Source of the DNA: Gallionella sp.
GTDB taxonomy: Bacteria; Pseudomonadota; Gammaproteobacteria; Burkholderiales; Gallionellaceae
NCBI GenBank assembly: GCA_003153155.1
Contig: PLWV01000005.1
Span: 121,465 to 185,464 of the forward strand
Reading direction: 5' to 3'
Length of the DNA stretch: 64,000 bases
Under the pieces are notes generated by a model, which was not told the origin of the DNA, made no database searches, and saw only the letters and a list, made by a program, of their open reading frames with translations. Position numbers and translations under genes: made by a program. Below, one piece after another: positions 53,461 through 62,315 of the stretch. The first letter of the stretch is position 1. Each line of letters opens with the position of its first letter.

Positions 53461-54138
53461 TTATGCACTATTCAACGCCTGTTTCCAACTTCGTAGCGGA
53501 ATGCATGTCTGCAGGCGATGAATGGCGCGATCGGTAAGTGCCGCATGGATCTCGTGGCCAACAGATGATGCGACGTCCAGCGTGGCGTCCCCATTCAGAT
53601 CCATTAGCCTTTCATAGGCAGCATACGCATGTTCGACCGGAATCGCAGGGTCATCTTCTCCATGCAGCAAATGCAATGTCGTTAACTCGGGCGCTTTTTC
53701 GGGAAGCTTTGCAAACCGCCCGGAAAATGCCAAGACCCTTCCGACGTGACCATCATGAACTACACTGAATTCCAGGGCCATGATCGCGCCCTGAGAAAAA
53801 CCGACCAGTGCGGTGTCCGACTGCAAAACCTTGAAGCGATCCTGGGCATGCCGCACCAGGGCATGCAGGGCCGGTATGGCCTCGGCAACGCGCGTTGCCC
53901 GATTTTCCTCGGTCACCCCGCTTATTGAAAACCATTGCCGGCCATTGCCTCCGCCGTCGAATGGGAAGGTGCCATCCGGGAGCAGGCACGCGGCACTTGG
54001 GAATGCATCCCTGAGCTTATCAGCCAATGGTACTAGATCGGACGATTTCGCGCCCACACCATGCAATAAAATAAAGAGTTGTTCGACAGCCTTGGCTTCC
54101 GGCAACAACTCGATACCCTGAAAGATTTGTTCAGCCAT
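53461..54138 (-). CDS. Serine esterase/carboxylesterase (YpfH-like)
   Basis: 225 residues. FILLHGVGAKSSDLVPLADK, the nucleophile ALVGFSQGAIMALEF, the Asp in LLHGEDDPAIPVEHA and the His in SVGHEIHAAL give a complete triad of the acyl-protein thioesterase/carboxylesterase type. First gene of an operon with the MFS exporter. Confidence 0.88.
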   Translation of the reverse strand: MAEQIFQGIELLPEAKAVEQLFILLHGVGAKSSDLVPLADKLRDAFPSAACLLPDGTFPFDGGGNGRQWFSISGVTEENRATRVAEAIPALHALVRHAQDRFKVLQSDTALVGFSQGAIMALEFSVVHDGHVGRVLAFSGRFAKLPEKAPELTTLHLLHGEDDPAIPVEHAYAAYERLMDLNGDATLDVASSVGHEIHAALTDRAIHRLQTCIPLRSWKQALNSA

Positions 54139-54320
54139 TTATTTTCTCCGATGAAAAAATATTATATGTCTGCAAGTATGCCAGTTAATTTAAACTTGCT
54201 TGCAGTCGAATGACTGCTTGTGTGCCACGAGCGGCCGGTCGGTGAGTGGTGTATGCTCTTGATAACCAATTGGCCATCGTTGCAATCGTAGTGGTAATAC
54301 CTGAACGAAAGGATTGATCT

Positions 54321-54902
54321 GTGAGTACTTTGAAAATCAATGAACTCTTCGACACCCTCCGCGCGGCGTGTGCCCGCCAGTTTGGCTTCAATCCTCGGCG
54401 GATTACGGCGGGAATGCGCTATGTCGGCAAGGAGGGCCATGGGAATGACCTCGTTCACATCTTCAGGGATGCCGGCACCCATTCACAGATGGCGCTAAAG
54501 AGCACCTTCGTGACCTTGCGCGAAAAGCACGGCGATAAGCCGCATTGGACCGAATCCGAAAAGGCCCACTACAAAAATACCGATGCCGAGATCGACGCGG
54601 AGATCGAGGCGATGCAAGTCGAGCTCGATTTCACCCGCAATTGCCCACTCTATCAGGATCACCGCGAACAGCTGTTGTCACACTACAAGGATTGGCCAGG
54701 CTATCAGGCCGGAGGGCCGAACCCGCGCGAAGCGGCAAGAACGCTGGTTGGCACCCTGGCCGACGCCCACGATTCGCGGCTGGCGGCATTTGCGGAACAC
54801 ATGCGTTCGAATGATCCTGAACATCTGGCGCATCTGCTGTTGGCGCCTTGTCACCTTGAACTCGAAGCAAGCAGGGTTGCCGCAAGCGTGGATGGCCGAT
54901 AA
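54321..54902 (+). CDS. Hypothetical soluble protein
   Basis: 193 residues, GTG start (54321), MSTLKINELFDTLRAACARQ, predicted helical, acidic middle (DAEIDAEIEAMQVELDF). No recognisable motif. It is divergent from the esterase/MFS operon. The codon pattern and length suggest a real gene. Confidence 0.65.
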   Translation: MSTLKINELFDTLRAACARQFGFNPRRITAGMRYVGKEGHGNDLVHIFRDAGTHSQMALKSTFVTLREKHGDKPHWTESEKAHYKNTDAEIDAEIEAMQVELDFTRNCPLYQDHREQLLSHYKDWPGYQAGGPNPREAARTLVGTLADAHDSRLAAFAEHMRSNDPEHLAHLLLAPCHLELEASRVAASVDGR

Positions 54903-54998
54903 CACGGGCATTTGATGCTGGCTATCGCAAGGCGGGTTTGAGGCCAAAAGCAGCCATTCGCAGATTGCCCAAGCTGTTGCGTGAGCAACGGAGTGCCT

Positions 54999-55454
54999 TC
55001 AAAAAGGGAACGCTTTGCGCAATACAACCCAAACCGAGTCTCGTCGCGGTTTGATCTCGAGCTGTTCTTGTTTCGACTCGAAGCATAATAGGAGAGGCGA
55101 CAATGAAGAGCAGCCGCTGTCGGAAGTGATTTGCCTGCGTGCGTTTGTTGACCAGACGGCTTCTTTTTTCGGCTCGGCGACGAGGAACAACCGTGGTGTG
55201 TTGCTGAATCCTGACCCGGCGGGTGCGGAATCCTCTGAGCGGGTAAGCGCAACATTCGTATTGAGCCGGTAAGGAAGCAGCCAGTCAGCGTCGGAGCGCA
55301 CGAGTTGAATCGTTAATATATCCAGATTGGGTGCAATAGAACCTTCCTCGGAATGTGCTGTATGTGCCGCTAAGGCCAATCCAACGAATACAAACCCAAA
55401 GCACATGTGCATGGCCTCTTGGATAAAACAAGAACCAGGAATGAGGCTAGACAT
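54999..55454 (-). CDS. Hypothetical exported protein
   Basis: 151 residues from ATG 55454 (AAGGAG 6 nt upstream). A hydrophobic segment at about 15-35 (MCFGFVFVGLALAAHTAHSE) looks like a signal peptide with an unusually long n-region. The rest contains a Pro/Ser-rich region and LFLVAEPKKEAVWSTNARRQ; no family recognised. Confidence 0.55.
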   Translation of the reverse strand: MSSLIPGSCFIQEAMHMCFGFVFVGLALAAHTAHSEEGSIAPNLDILTIQLVRSDADWLLPYRLNTNVALTRSEDSAPAGSGFSNTPRLFLVAEPKKEAVWSTNARRQITSDSGCSSLSPLLLCFESKQEQLEIKPRRDSVWVVLRKAFPF

Positions 55455-55808
55455 ATCGCTCTCCTTTCCATATTTTCAAACACCGCAGGGGTAAGCAATT
55501 TATACACACGGACGAACATCCGTGCCGCAGTCCCGCTGCCATAGTCTCCCTTAGGTCGGTGACTTTGCGCCCTTGCCTTTCGGTAAGTTTGCCAAGTAAG
55601 TACAGATTATTGAGTGGCTCCGATAGAGTCCATACATATAGTATGAAAGGTCGAATTTTCTGATGGACGGCAATCAGGTAATCTCTGACTTCACACCTCG
55701 AATGACTCCTTTGGGCCCAGACTGTGTAAAAACGTAATGCTCAATGTACACGCAGATGTCTCGGCATGCTTTGATAGTAGTGTCAGGGCATACGTTGGGG
55801 GCACTCTT
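55455..55808. other. Intergenic region with probable IS left end
   Basis: No gene supported up to 55808. The last about 100 bp (from CAGACTGTGTAAAAACGTAA, 55717) resemble the left inverted repeat and leader of IS1182/IS5-type elements, and they precede the transposase remnant. Confidence 0.45.
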
Positions 55809-56520
55809 ATGAAGCGTTTCATTCAGGGCGAGGATCGAACTCAAGGAATTTTGCTGCCGGAACTTCTCGACGACTATGTTGCGGATACCAACCCGGTGCG
55901 AGTGATCGATGTCTTTGTCGATGAACTTGATCTTGGCAAGCTGGATTTTGAAGATGTTACTCCCGCTGCAACCGGCAGGCCCTCCTATCACCCGGCAATA
56001 CTCCTGAAGATATACATCTACGGTTACCTTAATCGCATTCAGTCCAGCCGGCGCCTTGAGCGCGAAGCTCAACGCAACGTCGAACTGATGTGGCTGACGG
56101 GTCGACTGATGCCGCGGACTTCAAAACCATCGCCAACTTCCGCAAGGACAACGGCAAAGCAATTCGCGGTGTCTGTCGCCAGTTTGTGGTGTTGTGCCAG
56201 CAGCTCGGCCTGTTTTCGGAAGCACTCGTCGCCATCGACGGGAGCAAGTTCAAGGCAGTCAACAACCGCGACCGCAACTTCACCAGCGCAAAGCTGCAGC
56301 GGCGTATGGACGAGATCGAAGCCAGTATCAATCGCTATCTTGCAGCACTCGATACGGCAGACAGACAAGAACCTTCTGTTGCAGAAGTCAGGGCCGGGCG
56401 GCTACAAGACAAGATCGCGGCATTGAAGACACAGATGCGGGGACTCAAGGAAGTCGAGGTTCGGCTCAATGAATCTCCAGACAAGCAGATTTTGCGCGAT
56501 GTATTCAATAGCAATCGTGC
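55809..56520 (+). pseudogene. IS1182-like transposase, frameshifted and truncated
   Basis: MKRFIQGEDRTQGILLPELL, then AILLKIYIYGYLNRIQSSRR and LEREAQRNVELMWLTGRLMP in the first frame; DFKTIANFRKDNGKAIRGVC and LFSEALVAIDGSKFKAVNNR in another frame from about 56115. Two extra bases near 56112 cause the shift. The C-terminal half is absent; homology ends near 56490. Confidence 0.85.
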
Positions 56521-56545
56521 ACCAAATAAAATAGTTGTGACATGT

Positions 56546-56571
56546 AAAAGCCGCCTCAAGCGGTTTTTTTC
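56546..56571 (+). terminator. Terminator-like hairpin
   Basis: AAAAGCCGC-CTCAA-GCGGTTTTTTT: 4-bp GC stem extended by A/T pairs, then a T-run. It lies behind the transposase remnant. Confidence 0.6.
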
Positions 56572-56674
56572 TTGGAACAATAATTGTTGACGGTGTAAGC
56601 GGCCTTTCCAGACCAAGACTAATAATCTAAGCCGTTAAGGAAGAATTTTTTGCATTTACCACTGGCAGAGTGCT

Positions 56675-57349
56675 TTAGCGCGGGAGTTTTTCATCGGTGT
56701 TTTGCGTTTGTTGTTGGACGGTAAATAGCACTGCGGCTTTAACCCTTGAGGATAAGTTGAGCTTGGTCAAGATATGACGCACATGCTGTTTTACGGTGTC
56801 ATAGCTGATTGAAAGTGTTTGAGCGATGGCTTTGTTGCTTTCTCCGCGCGATAGCAGTTGCAGTATTTCACGTTCACGATCAGTGAGTAGCTTGAGAGAG
56901 TTTTTCGGTTCTTCTCCGGGTTGATCACCGCGCAGCATCTCGATCATTTTGATCGTCATGGTGGGGGCGACGACCAGTTCGCCTGCCGCAACTCGCCGGA
57001 TGGCATCAACGACATCCTCCGGCGCCATGTCTTTGAGCAGATAGCCGCGCACACCCGCGCGTATCGCGTTGGACAAGTCGATTTCGGAATCGCTCATGGT
57101 CAAAATAACAGCTGGTGTCGAGCAGCCCTCTTTGCGAATTTGTTCGAGCATAGCCAAGCCATCCAGCGGCTTCATGCGCAAATCCATGATCAACAGATCG
57201 GGTTGTTCATGTAATAACACGCGCAGTCCCTCGACACTGCCGGTTGCGCCGAGGACAGAAAAGCCATAGCAATTGGCGAGCAGTTCACTTAATCCGGTCC
57301 TGCACAGGTTTTGATCGTCTACCAGAACAACTTTTAACTTCTCACTCAT
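56675..57349 (-). CDS. NarL/LuxR-family response regulator
   Basis: 224 residues: receiver (KVVLVDDQNLCRTGLSELLA; Asp in LLIMDLRMKPLDG; Lys in GYLLKDMAPEDV) and LuxR HTH (LTDREREILQLLSRGESNKA, LSISYDTVKQHVRHILTKLN). Its start overlaps the kinase 3' end by 8 bp, forming a two-gene operon. Confidence 0.93.
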   Translation of the reverse strand: MSEKLKVVLVDDQNLCRTGLSELLANCYGFSVLGATGSVEGLRVLLHEQPDLLIMDLRMKPLDGLAMLEQIRKEGCSTPAVILTMSDSEIDLSNAIRAGVRGYLLKDMAPEDVVDAIRRVAAGELVVAPTMTIKMIEMLRGDQPGEEPKNSLKLLTDREREILQLLSRGESNKAIAQTLSISYDTVKQHVRHILTKLNLSSRVKAAVLFTVQQQTQNTDEKLPR

Positions 57350-58574
57350 TAACCGCTCTCCAATCCGACCTCGGCTCAGGGAAAAATAATTGCACGCGCG
57401 TGCCGAATCCCTTCGAACTTTCCACTTTTATTTCGCCTCCGATGCGCTGTGCACGTTCGCGCATGATCATCATGCCATAGTGTCCTTCAACGGGAGTGAA
57501 GGTGCATCCACCGCTGCCGTTATCCTCAATGGTGAAAACATAATAATTACTGGACAAATCCACGATCAGGCGAGCATGAGTCGCGCCCGAATGGGTGGCA
57601 ATATTCGCCAGCGCCTCTTGCACAATATGGGACACCTGGATTTCATATTCAAGTGGTAATTCGAGATTGGCTACCCGATTGATATATTCGAGCACAATGT
57701 CATTTCGATGACGGAATTGCTCGGTCAGGTTTTGCAGTGCATGCAGAAGTCCCGATGGATCCATCGCGCACCGAAAATCCGTAATCAGTTCCCGAACCGT
57801 TTTTTGACTGTTCTCTAAAGCATCATCAATATCGTGCGCATATTTGGTGACCATGAGTTCATTGTGCGTCCGTATGGATTCGAGTAACAAACTCGTGCGC
57901 ATCCGTGTATATACCAACGATTGTGCCAATGAATCATGAATCTCGTTGGCGATGGATTGCCGTTCAGCGATCAGCTCAGTCCGCTTGGCCTCGCGATTTG
58001 ATTTGTTATATTCGATGAGGGTGCCAAGCAGGTCGGCGAATGCCAGAACAGTTTTTGAAACGCGATCAACGGGCTCTTGTGGAGTATTGAAAAACAGGGT
58101 GAGAGTCCCAAGCGGATATTCAGGGGAGCTGTGGTTTTCAAGTGGAGCGACGATTATTGATTTAAGCTGACAGTCAGCATAATAGCAACCCTGTCGTGTT
58201 TTGCATGTGCTGATGTCAGCTGAATAAATATGGCGTCGGATAGCCGCTTTTCCGCAAACTTCACAATTTAAATCGAGGGCACTTCCGATCTCAAGCAGTT
58301 CGGCAGGCATGCCGACTGAGCTAATTAATTGATGCGCCTGGCCATGGGTGGGAAGTATTCGAGCTACTCCGAAGGTTGCTTTTACGGTGCCGATGAGGGT
58401 CTCGAGCAATTTTTCCACTACAGGTTTAAGATCGCCCACTCGAGAGGCCGCAGGCTCAAGTATTTTGTTCGTTGCGCTACCCTCGCCATTTTTAGGGGGA
58501 GTAAAATGAAAACTTTTGGCCCACGTAAAATCTGTGTGTGCCGAATTTCTCAAGGAGTTTGTTTTCTTACTCAT
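57342..58574 (-). CDS. Soluble GAF-domain histidine kinase with cysteine cluster (NarX-like output)
   Basis: 410 residues, no membrane segments. A GAF-like domain (about 45-195) contains CEVC near residue 110 and a further TCKTRQGCYYADC, five cysteines that could bind an iron-sulfur cluster or sense redox state. HisKA_3 H-box is EIHDSLAQSLVYTRMRTSLL; HATPase has IEDNGSGG and YGMMIMRERAQRIGGEI. Pairs with the regulator encoded next. The architecture suggests a cytoplasmic oxygen, NO or redox sensor. Confidence 0.88.
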   Translation of the reverse strand: MSKKTNSLRNSAHTDFTWAKSFHFTPPKNGEGSATNKILEPAASRVGDLKPVVEKLLETLIGTVKATFGVARILPTHGQAHQLISSVGMPAELLEIGSALDLNCEVCGKAAIRRHIYSADISTCKTRQGCYYADCQLKSIIVAPLENHSSPEYPLGTLTLFFNTPQEPVDRVSKTVLAFADLLGTLIEYNKSNREAKRTELIAERQSIANEIHDSLAQSLVYTRMRTSLLLESIRTHNELMVTKYAHDIDDALENSQKTVRELITDFRCAMDPSGLLHALQNLTEQFRHRNDIVLEYINRVANLELPLEYEIQVSHIVQEALANIATHSGATHARLIVDLSSNYYVFTIEDNGSGGCTFTPVEGHYGMMIMRERAQRIGGEIKVESSKGFGTRVQLFFPEPRSDWRAVNE

Positions 58575-58730
58575 AAATTTAACAATGCGCCTTATTAAAT
58601 GCCACTTATTTAGAAGATACTAAGCGGGTGCGGGATTGCGAAATCGTTTATTAAATATGCCGAATTTTCGTGTATATCAGTAAAAAAGCTGATTGATGCT
58701 TTTCGTTCGATTTGACATTTATATAGAGTA

Positions 58731-58835
58731 TACCCCTCATTCGGGTTATATAAACTCTCCCCCATAGTGGTTATAGACACTAAAACTACCCAATGGGTTT
58801 AATGAAAACATTATAAGTTGATCGTAGCGATCAAC
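58731..58835 (+). promoter_or_regulatory. Candidate NarL-type site and hairpin in the divergent spacer
   Basis: TACCCCT (58731-58737) fits the NarL heptamer TACYYMT and is faced by GGGTTA (58743-58748). GTTGATCG-TAG-CGATCAAC (58817-58835) is a perfect 8-bp hairpin 31 bp before the phosphoesterase start. The sites lie between the kinase operon and the divergent phosphoesterase gene. Confidence 0.4.
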
Positions 58836-58866
58836 ACTAGGGGTTCCTGGAACGCGACAATACACA

Positions 58867-59394
58867 ATGAAAATCTGCATCGTCTCCGACAGTCATGATC
58901 GTGCAGAGCCGCTAGCAGCGGCTATAGCTAAAGCACAGGCGGCCGGGGCGCAAGCTGTCATCCATTGCGGTGACCTGATTGGTGCGAATACGCTGCGTTC
59001 ATCCATCAAACTGGGCGTGCCGCTGCACGTGGTGCATGGCAACAATCTCGGCGATGTTATGGCGATGCACAAAATGATGGCAAAGTCTGGCGGCTTGCTC
59101 ACCTATCATGGACAGGATGCCGAGTTGGAACTTGGCGGTCGACACATCTTCGCAACCCACTTTCCCCACTATGGCCATGCCTTCGCCTGTACCGGAGATT
59201 ACGACCTGATTTGCTGCGGCCACAGCCATGTCGCGGAGATCACCCGGCAACCCAACATCAAGGACGGGCAAACTTTGCTGGCCAACCCGGGTTCTGTTTC
59301 CGGAATAGGCGCGCCCAGCGTGGATGAGGCTTTGATCTGGATATTGGGCGATTTGGCCGATATGACTTTTGAGATTCACACCCTGAACTATTGA
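58867..59394 (+). CDS. YfcE/MJ0936-type metallophosphoesterase
   Basis: 175 residues: ICIVSDSHDRAEPLAAAI (DxH), VIHCGDLIGANTL (GD), VVHGNNLGD (GN), IFATHFPHYGHAF (H), LICCGHSHVAEI (GHSH) and LLANPGSVS. All metal ligands are present. It is a cytoplasmic phosphodiesterase; the substrate is unknown. An Asn follows GN where many homologues have D or C. Confidence 0.9.
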   Translation: MKICIVSDSHDRAEPLAAAIAKAQAAGAQAVIHCGDLIGANTLRSSIKLGVPLHVVHGNNLGDVMAMHKMMAKSGGLLTYHGQDAELELGGRHIFATHFPHYGHAFACTGDYDLICCGHSHVAEITRQPNIKDGQTLLANPGSVSGIGAPSVDEALIWILGDLADMTFEIHTLNY

Positions 59395-59457
59395 TGATGC
59401 ACTGAGTCTGTACATTACAGCTTCATCAGCACGGCAACTATTCCAACGGACGTTCGC

Positions 59458-59751
59458 GTGACGACTTCAATTGCAACCAATCAGACCATCCTAGTCGTAG
59501 GAGGCGGGATAGGCGGCATGACGGCGGCACTGGAATCCGCCGAATGCGGCAAGCAGGTGATACTCGTCGAGCGCAACGCGACCCTGGGCGGGTGCACCGC
59601 GTTGCTATACCGTTACTTTTCAGAAATCAACAAGAAGAAGGGCACCAAGCTGGCCATGCCGGTGGTGTACTATTTGCAACTGATGACGGTGGCGTACGGC
59701 GGCGGCATGAAAGACGCTGGCCTCGACGGACAAGTGATTCCGGCAACCTGA
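59458..59751 (+). pseudogene. Chimeric Hdr remnant (hdrA 5' joined to hdrB-like 3' end)
   Basis: 97 codons from GTG 59458. The first about 55 residues are an FAD-binding HdrA-type start (TILVVGGGIGGMTAALESAE, ERNATLGGCTALLYRYF). The rest (NKKKGTKLAMPVVYYLQLMT, DGQVIPAT) resembles the tail of an HdrB/CCG-type subunit. A deletion of more than 2 kb inside a former hdrA...hdrB operon joining the two in frame would explain it. The product lacks all cluster motifs. Confidence 0.6.
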
Positions 59752-59888
59752 CTGGAAAAAATCATAAAAGAAAATGATCGTTAAATTTTCACGGTTGACG
59801 ATTGAAATGTATATTTTTTTTCGCAGTAGTACCGTAGTAAATTGTTCAATAGGAGAATGACAATAGCATAATCAAACCAGGGGAGGTC

Positions 59889-61283
59889 ATGATGGGAAAT
59901 ACTCAAGATACTTGGAACGAAAATGGGGAACTCCGGAAAGCCGGCAGCATGGGCTGGAAGGAGTTGTATCTGAAAGAAGACTGGTGGGCGATCTGGTTTG
60001 GCATCGGCCTTATGGTTCTGGCCGTTGTTCTCTACAACAGCGGGAGCAATTTCCTGTCCGCGCTGGCGGTCAATCCAGGGGGGGTGAAATGGACGTCGCT
60101 GGATCAACTGGCAGACCATTTTGCTACGCACATCGGCATGTACGCGCTGCAATTCGTTTTCTGGTTGGCGCTTTTCGGCGTGAGTTGCAGCATCATGGGC
60201 ATCAAGCTCAAGGAATTCGTTCCCTCTTTTATCTTTCTCTATGTGCTTTCCATGGCGATATTCTCCATCGCGGGATGGGCGAACGCCGCCAAATTCAATC
60301 TCGAAGCGCCGCTGGTCGCGCTGGTCGCGGGCTTGGTGATTTCCAATACGGTCAGCTTGCCCAAATGGATGGATAGCGGATTCAGGGTGGAATATTTCAT
60401 CAAGCTCGGCATCGTCCTGCTGGGCGCGACTTTCCCGATCACGCTGGTCCTCACTGCCGGACCGATCGCCATCATGCAGGCCACCTTCATTTCACTGGTG
60501 ACTTGCCTGGTCATTTATTTCAGCGCAACCAGGTTGTTCGGGCTGGACCGGCGGCTCTCGGCGGTGATCGGGGTAGGCGGAGCGGTGTGCGGGGTTTCCG
60601 CCTCGATGGCGATTGCCGCATCGGTCGGAGCGAAAAAGGATGATCTCTACACCTCTGTCACGCTGGTGGTGGGCTGGGCGCTGGTGATGATCCTTGTTCT
60701 GCCGTTTGCGTCCCAGGCGCTGGGACTTTCCGCCGGGGTGGCAGGCGCATGGATAGGTACTTCCGAGTTTGCCGACGCAGCAGGATTTGCCGCAGCCAGC
60801 ACCTACGGAAAAATGGCCGGTCATGAGGATACGGCCATCAAGGCGTTTACCCTGATGAAGGTTATCGGACGGGACCTGTGGATCGGTATCTGGTCCATCG
60901 TCTGGGCGCTGATCGCAACCATGGTCTGGGAAAAAAAGGAAACGGGAACGGCGCCGAATGCACGGGAAATCTGGTGGCGTTTTCCCAAATTCGTGATCGG
61001 TTTTTTTGTGGCGTCCATGCTGATGACATGGTTCACGAGCGGCTATACAAGCGACGAGTTCAACAAGGTAGTCAAGCCGGCGCTGATCATGCCGCTGGTG
61101 TCTCTCCGCACCTGGGCTTTTCTGTTCTGCTTCCTGAGCATCGGGCTGACGACCCGTTTTCGCGAACTCAAGGCGGTGGGCTGGAAGACTTTTGCCGCGT
61201 TCACGATCGGGGTTGCCGTGAACGTGGTGCTTGGCTATTACCTCTCCGCCGTTGTTTTTGCGGAACACTGGTCGAGCCTGTAG
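59889..61283 (+). CDS. YeiH-family putative sulfate exporter
   Basis: 464 residues, about 12 membrane segments. FSIAGWANAAKFNLEAPLVA, GIVLLGATFPITLVLTAGP, IGVGGAVCGVSASMAIAASV and GTSEFADAAGFAAASTYGKM are typical of the UPF0324/YeiH family. The AXXGCGXXA-like motif GVGGAVCGVSA is conserved. GGGGAGG precedes ATG 59889 (another ATG at 59892). The transport role is predicted; neighbours (Hdr remnant, rhodanese, DUF934) point to sulfur metabolism. Confidence 0.88.
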   Translation: MMGNTQDTWNENGELRKAGSMGWKELYLKEDWWAIWFGIGLMVLAVVLYNSGSNFLSALAVNPGGVKWTSLDQLADHFATHIGMYALQFVFWLALFGVSCSIMGIKLKEFVPSFIFLYVLSMAIFSIAGWANAAKFNLEAPLVALVAGLVISNTVSLPKWMDSGFRVEYFIKLGIVLLGATFPITLVLTAGPIAIMQATFISLVTCLVIYFSATRLFGLDRRLSAVIGVGGAVCGVSASMAIAASVGAKKDDLYTSVTLVVGWALVMILVLPFASQALGLSAGVAGAWIGTSEFADAAGFAAASTYGKMAGHEDTAIKAFTLMKVIGRDLWIGIWSIVWALIATMVWEKKETGTAPNAREIWWRFPKFVIGFFVASMLMTWFTSGYTSDEFNKVVKPALIMPLVSLRTWAFLFCFLSIGLTTRFRELKAVGWKTFAAFTIGVAVNVVLGYYLSAVVFAEHWSSL

Positions 61284-61329
61284 CCATCGGGCGCAGGGCG
61301 GCAATACCGCCCTGCGCCTGGAGCACACC

Positions 61330-61539
61330 ATGAACCCAAGTTGCCGGCAGTGCGAGCACTTCGTTACTGACCCCAAGGAACTCGAAACCATCATACCCGG
61401 CCTGAACATTGTCAGTTCGGCATACGGATCGGTTCGCGCCGACACCGCTTATTGCAAATCCAGGGATATCTTCCTGACCCCGATTCTTGCCTGTCACGCA
61501 TTCAAGTCACTGCCCTTGCCGGCAAGCCGCCAGAATTGA
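61330..61539 (+). CDS. Small cysteine-containing protein behind yeiH
   Basis: 69 residues: MNPSCRQCEHFVTDPKELET with CxxC, and two further Cys (TAYCKSRD, LACHAF). The four-cysteine pattern suggests a metal-binding or redox mini-protein. It starts 46 bp after yeiH and probably shares its transcript. Confidence 0.65.
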   Translation: MNPSCRQCEHFVTDPKELETIIPGLNIVSSAYGSVRADTAYCKSRDIFLTPILACHAFKSLPLPASRQN

Positions 61540-61696
61540 CAACAAGTTGCATTTGCAAGAATGCGCGAAATTAATTGACGGTCTGGCCGCTTCCTTCACT
61601 CAATGCCATCACTAATCGGGACAGGGAGCATCCGTGCAGGACGGGGAATGCTTATATGTTTATAATAGTGCCAGCCAGTCCATGCAGGAGTACACC

Positions 61697-62083
61697 ATGC
61701 AACACCTGACACCCAAACAAACCCAAGAGTTTTTGCAGGCCAATCCTGAAGCGGTGTTCATTGATGTGCGCAGCGAGATGGAGCACATGTTTGTCGGGCA
61801 TCCCAAAGGCTCTATCCTGATCCCATGGGTCGACGGACCGGATTGGGACATCAACCCCCATTTTGTTTCGCACGTAAAAAAAGCCGCCAGCGCGAATCGT
61901 CCGGTCGTACTGATCTGCCGCTCAGGCCGCCGTTCGATAGATGCAGGATTGGCACTGGAAAAAGCCGGGCTTACGGAGGTGTACAACGTGTTGCACGGTT
62001 TCGAGGGCGACCTGGACGAAGGGCATCACCGGAATTCCCACAACGGCTGGCGGTTTGAAGGCCTGCCCTGGGCACAAACCTAA
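61697..62083 (+). CDS. Rhodanese-domain sulfurtransferase
   Basis: 128 residues from ATG 61697 (AGGAG 7-9 nt upstream). AVFIDVRSEMEHMFVGHPKG and the active-site loop VVLICRSGRRSIDAGLALEK (Cys in CRSGRRS) with VYNVLHGFEGDLDEG. A cytoplasmic single-domain rhodanese that transfers sulfane sulfur. Confidence 0.9.
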   Translation: MQHLTPKQTQEFLQANPEAVFIDVRSEMEHMFVGHPKGSILIPWVDGPDWDINPHFVSHVKKAASANRPVVLICRSGRRSIDAGLALEKAGLTEVYNVLHGFEGDLDEGHHRNSHNGWRFEGLPWAQT

Positions 62084-62165
62084 ACTCAAATCCCCTCTCC
62101 CCCGGGGGAGGGCTAGGGTGGGGGAGCAACCGCACTCCGTCTTCCATTCCCTCTCCCTCGATGGG

Positions 62166-62279
62166 ATAACCAGCGACTTGGCGGCTTTGCTGCCTAGTCG
62201 AATGGCTAGTAGTTCCACCAGAGGGTTAGGGATAACCAATGACTTGCCCAGTGTATTTTGCTGGGTTAGTCAGATGGCT
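62166..62279 (+). repeat. Two covarying palindromes in tandem, copies F and G
   Basis: 62166-62207 (42 nt; CGACT/AGTCG, GGCGGC/GCTGCC) and 62232-62279 (48 nt; TGACT/AGTCA, CCCAG/CTGGG), each followed by AGTAGTT(C/T)(C/T)A(C/T)CAGAGGG. The order of the two stem types matches the pair at 21546-21635. Confidence 0.85.
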
Positions 62280-62315
62280 AGTAGTTTTATCAGAGGGTGA
62301 TCGAACGGACTTCAC

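Noticed and set aside
60492..61445. 317-codon minus-strand frame
   Set aside because: Antisense to the YeiH gene.
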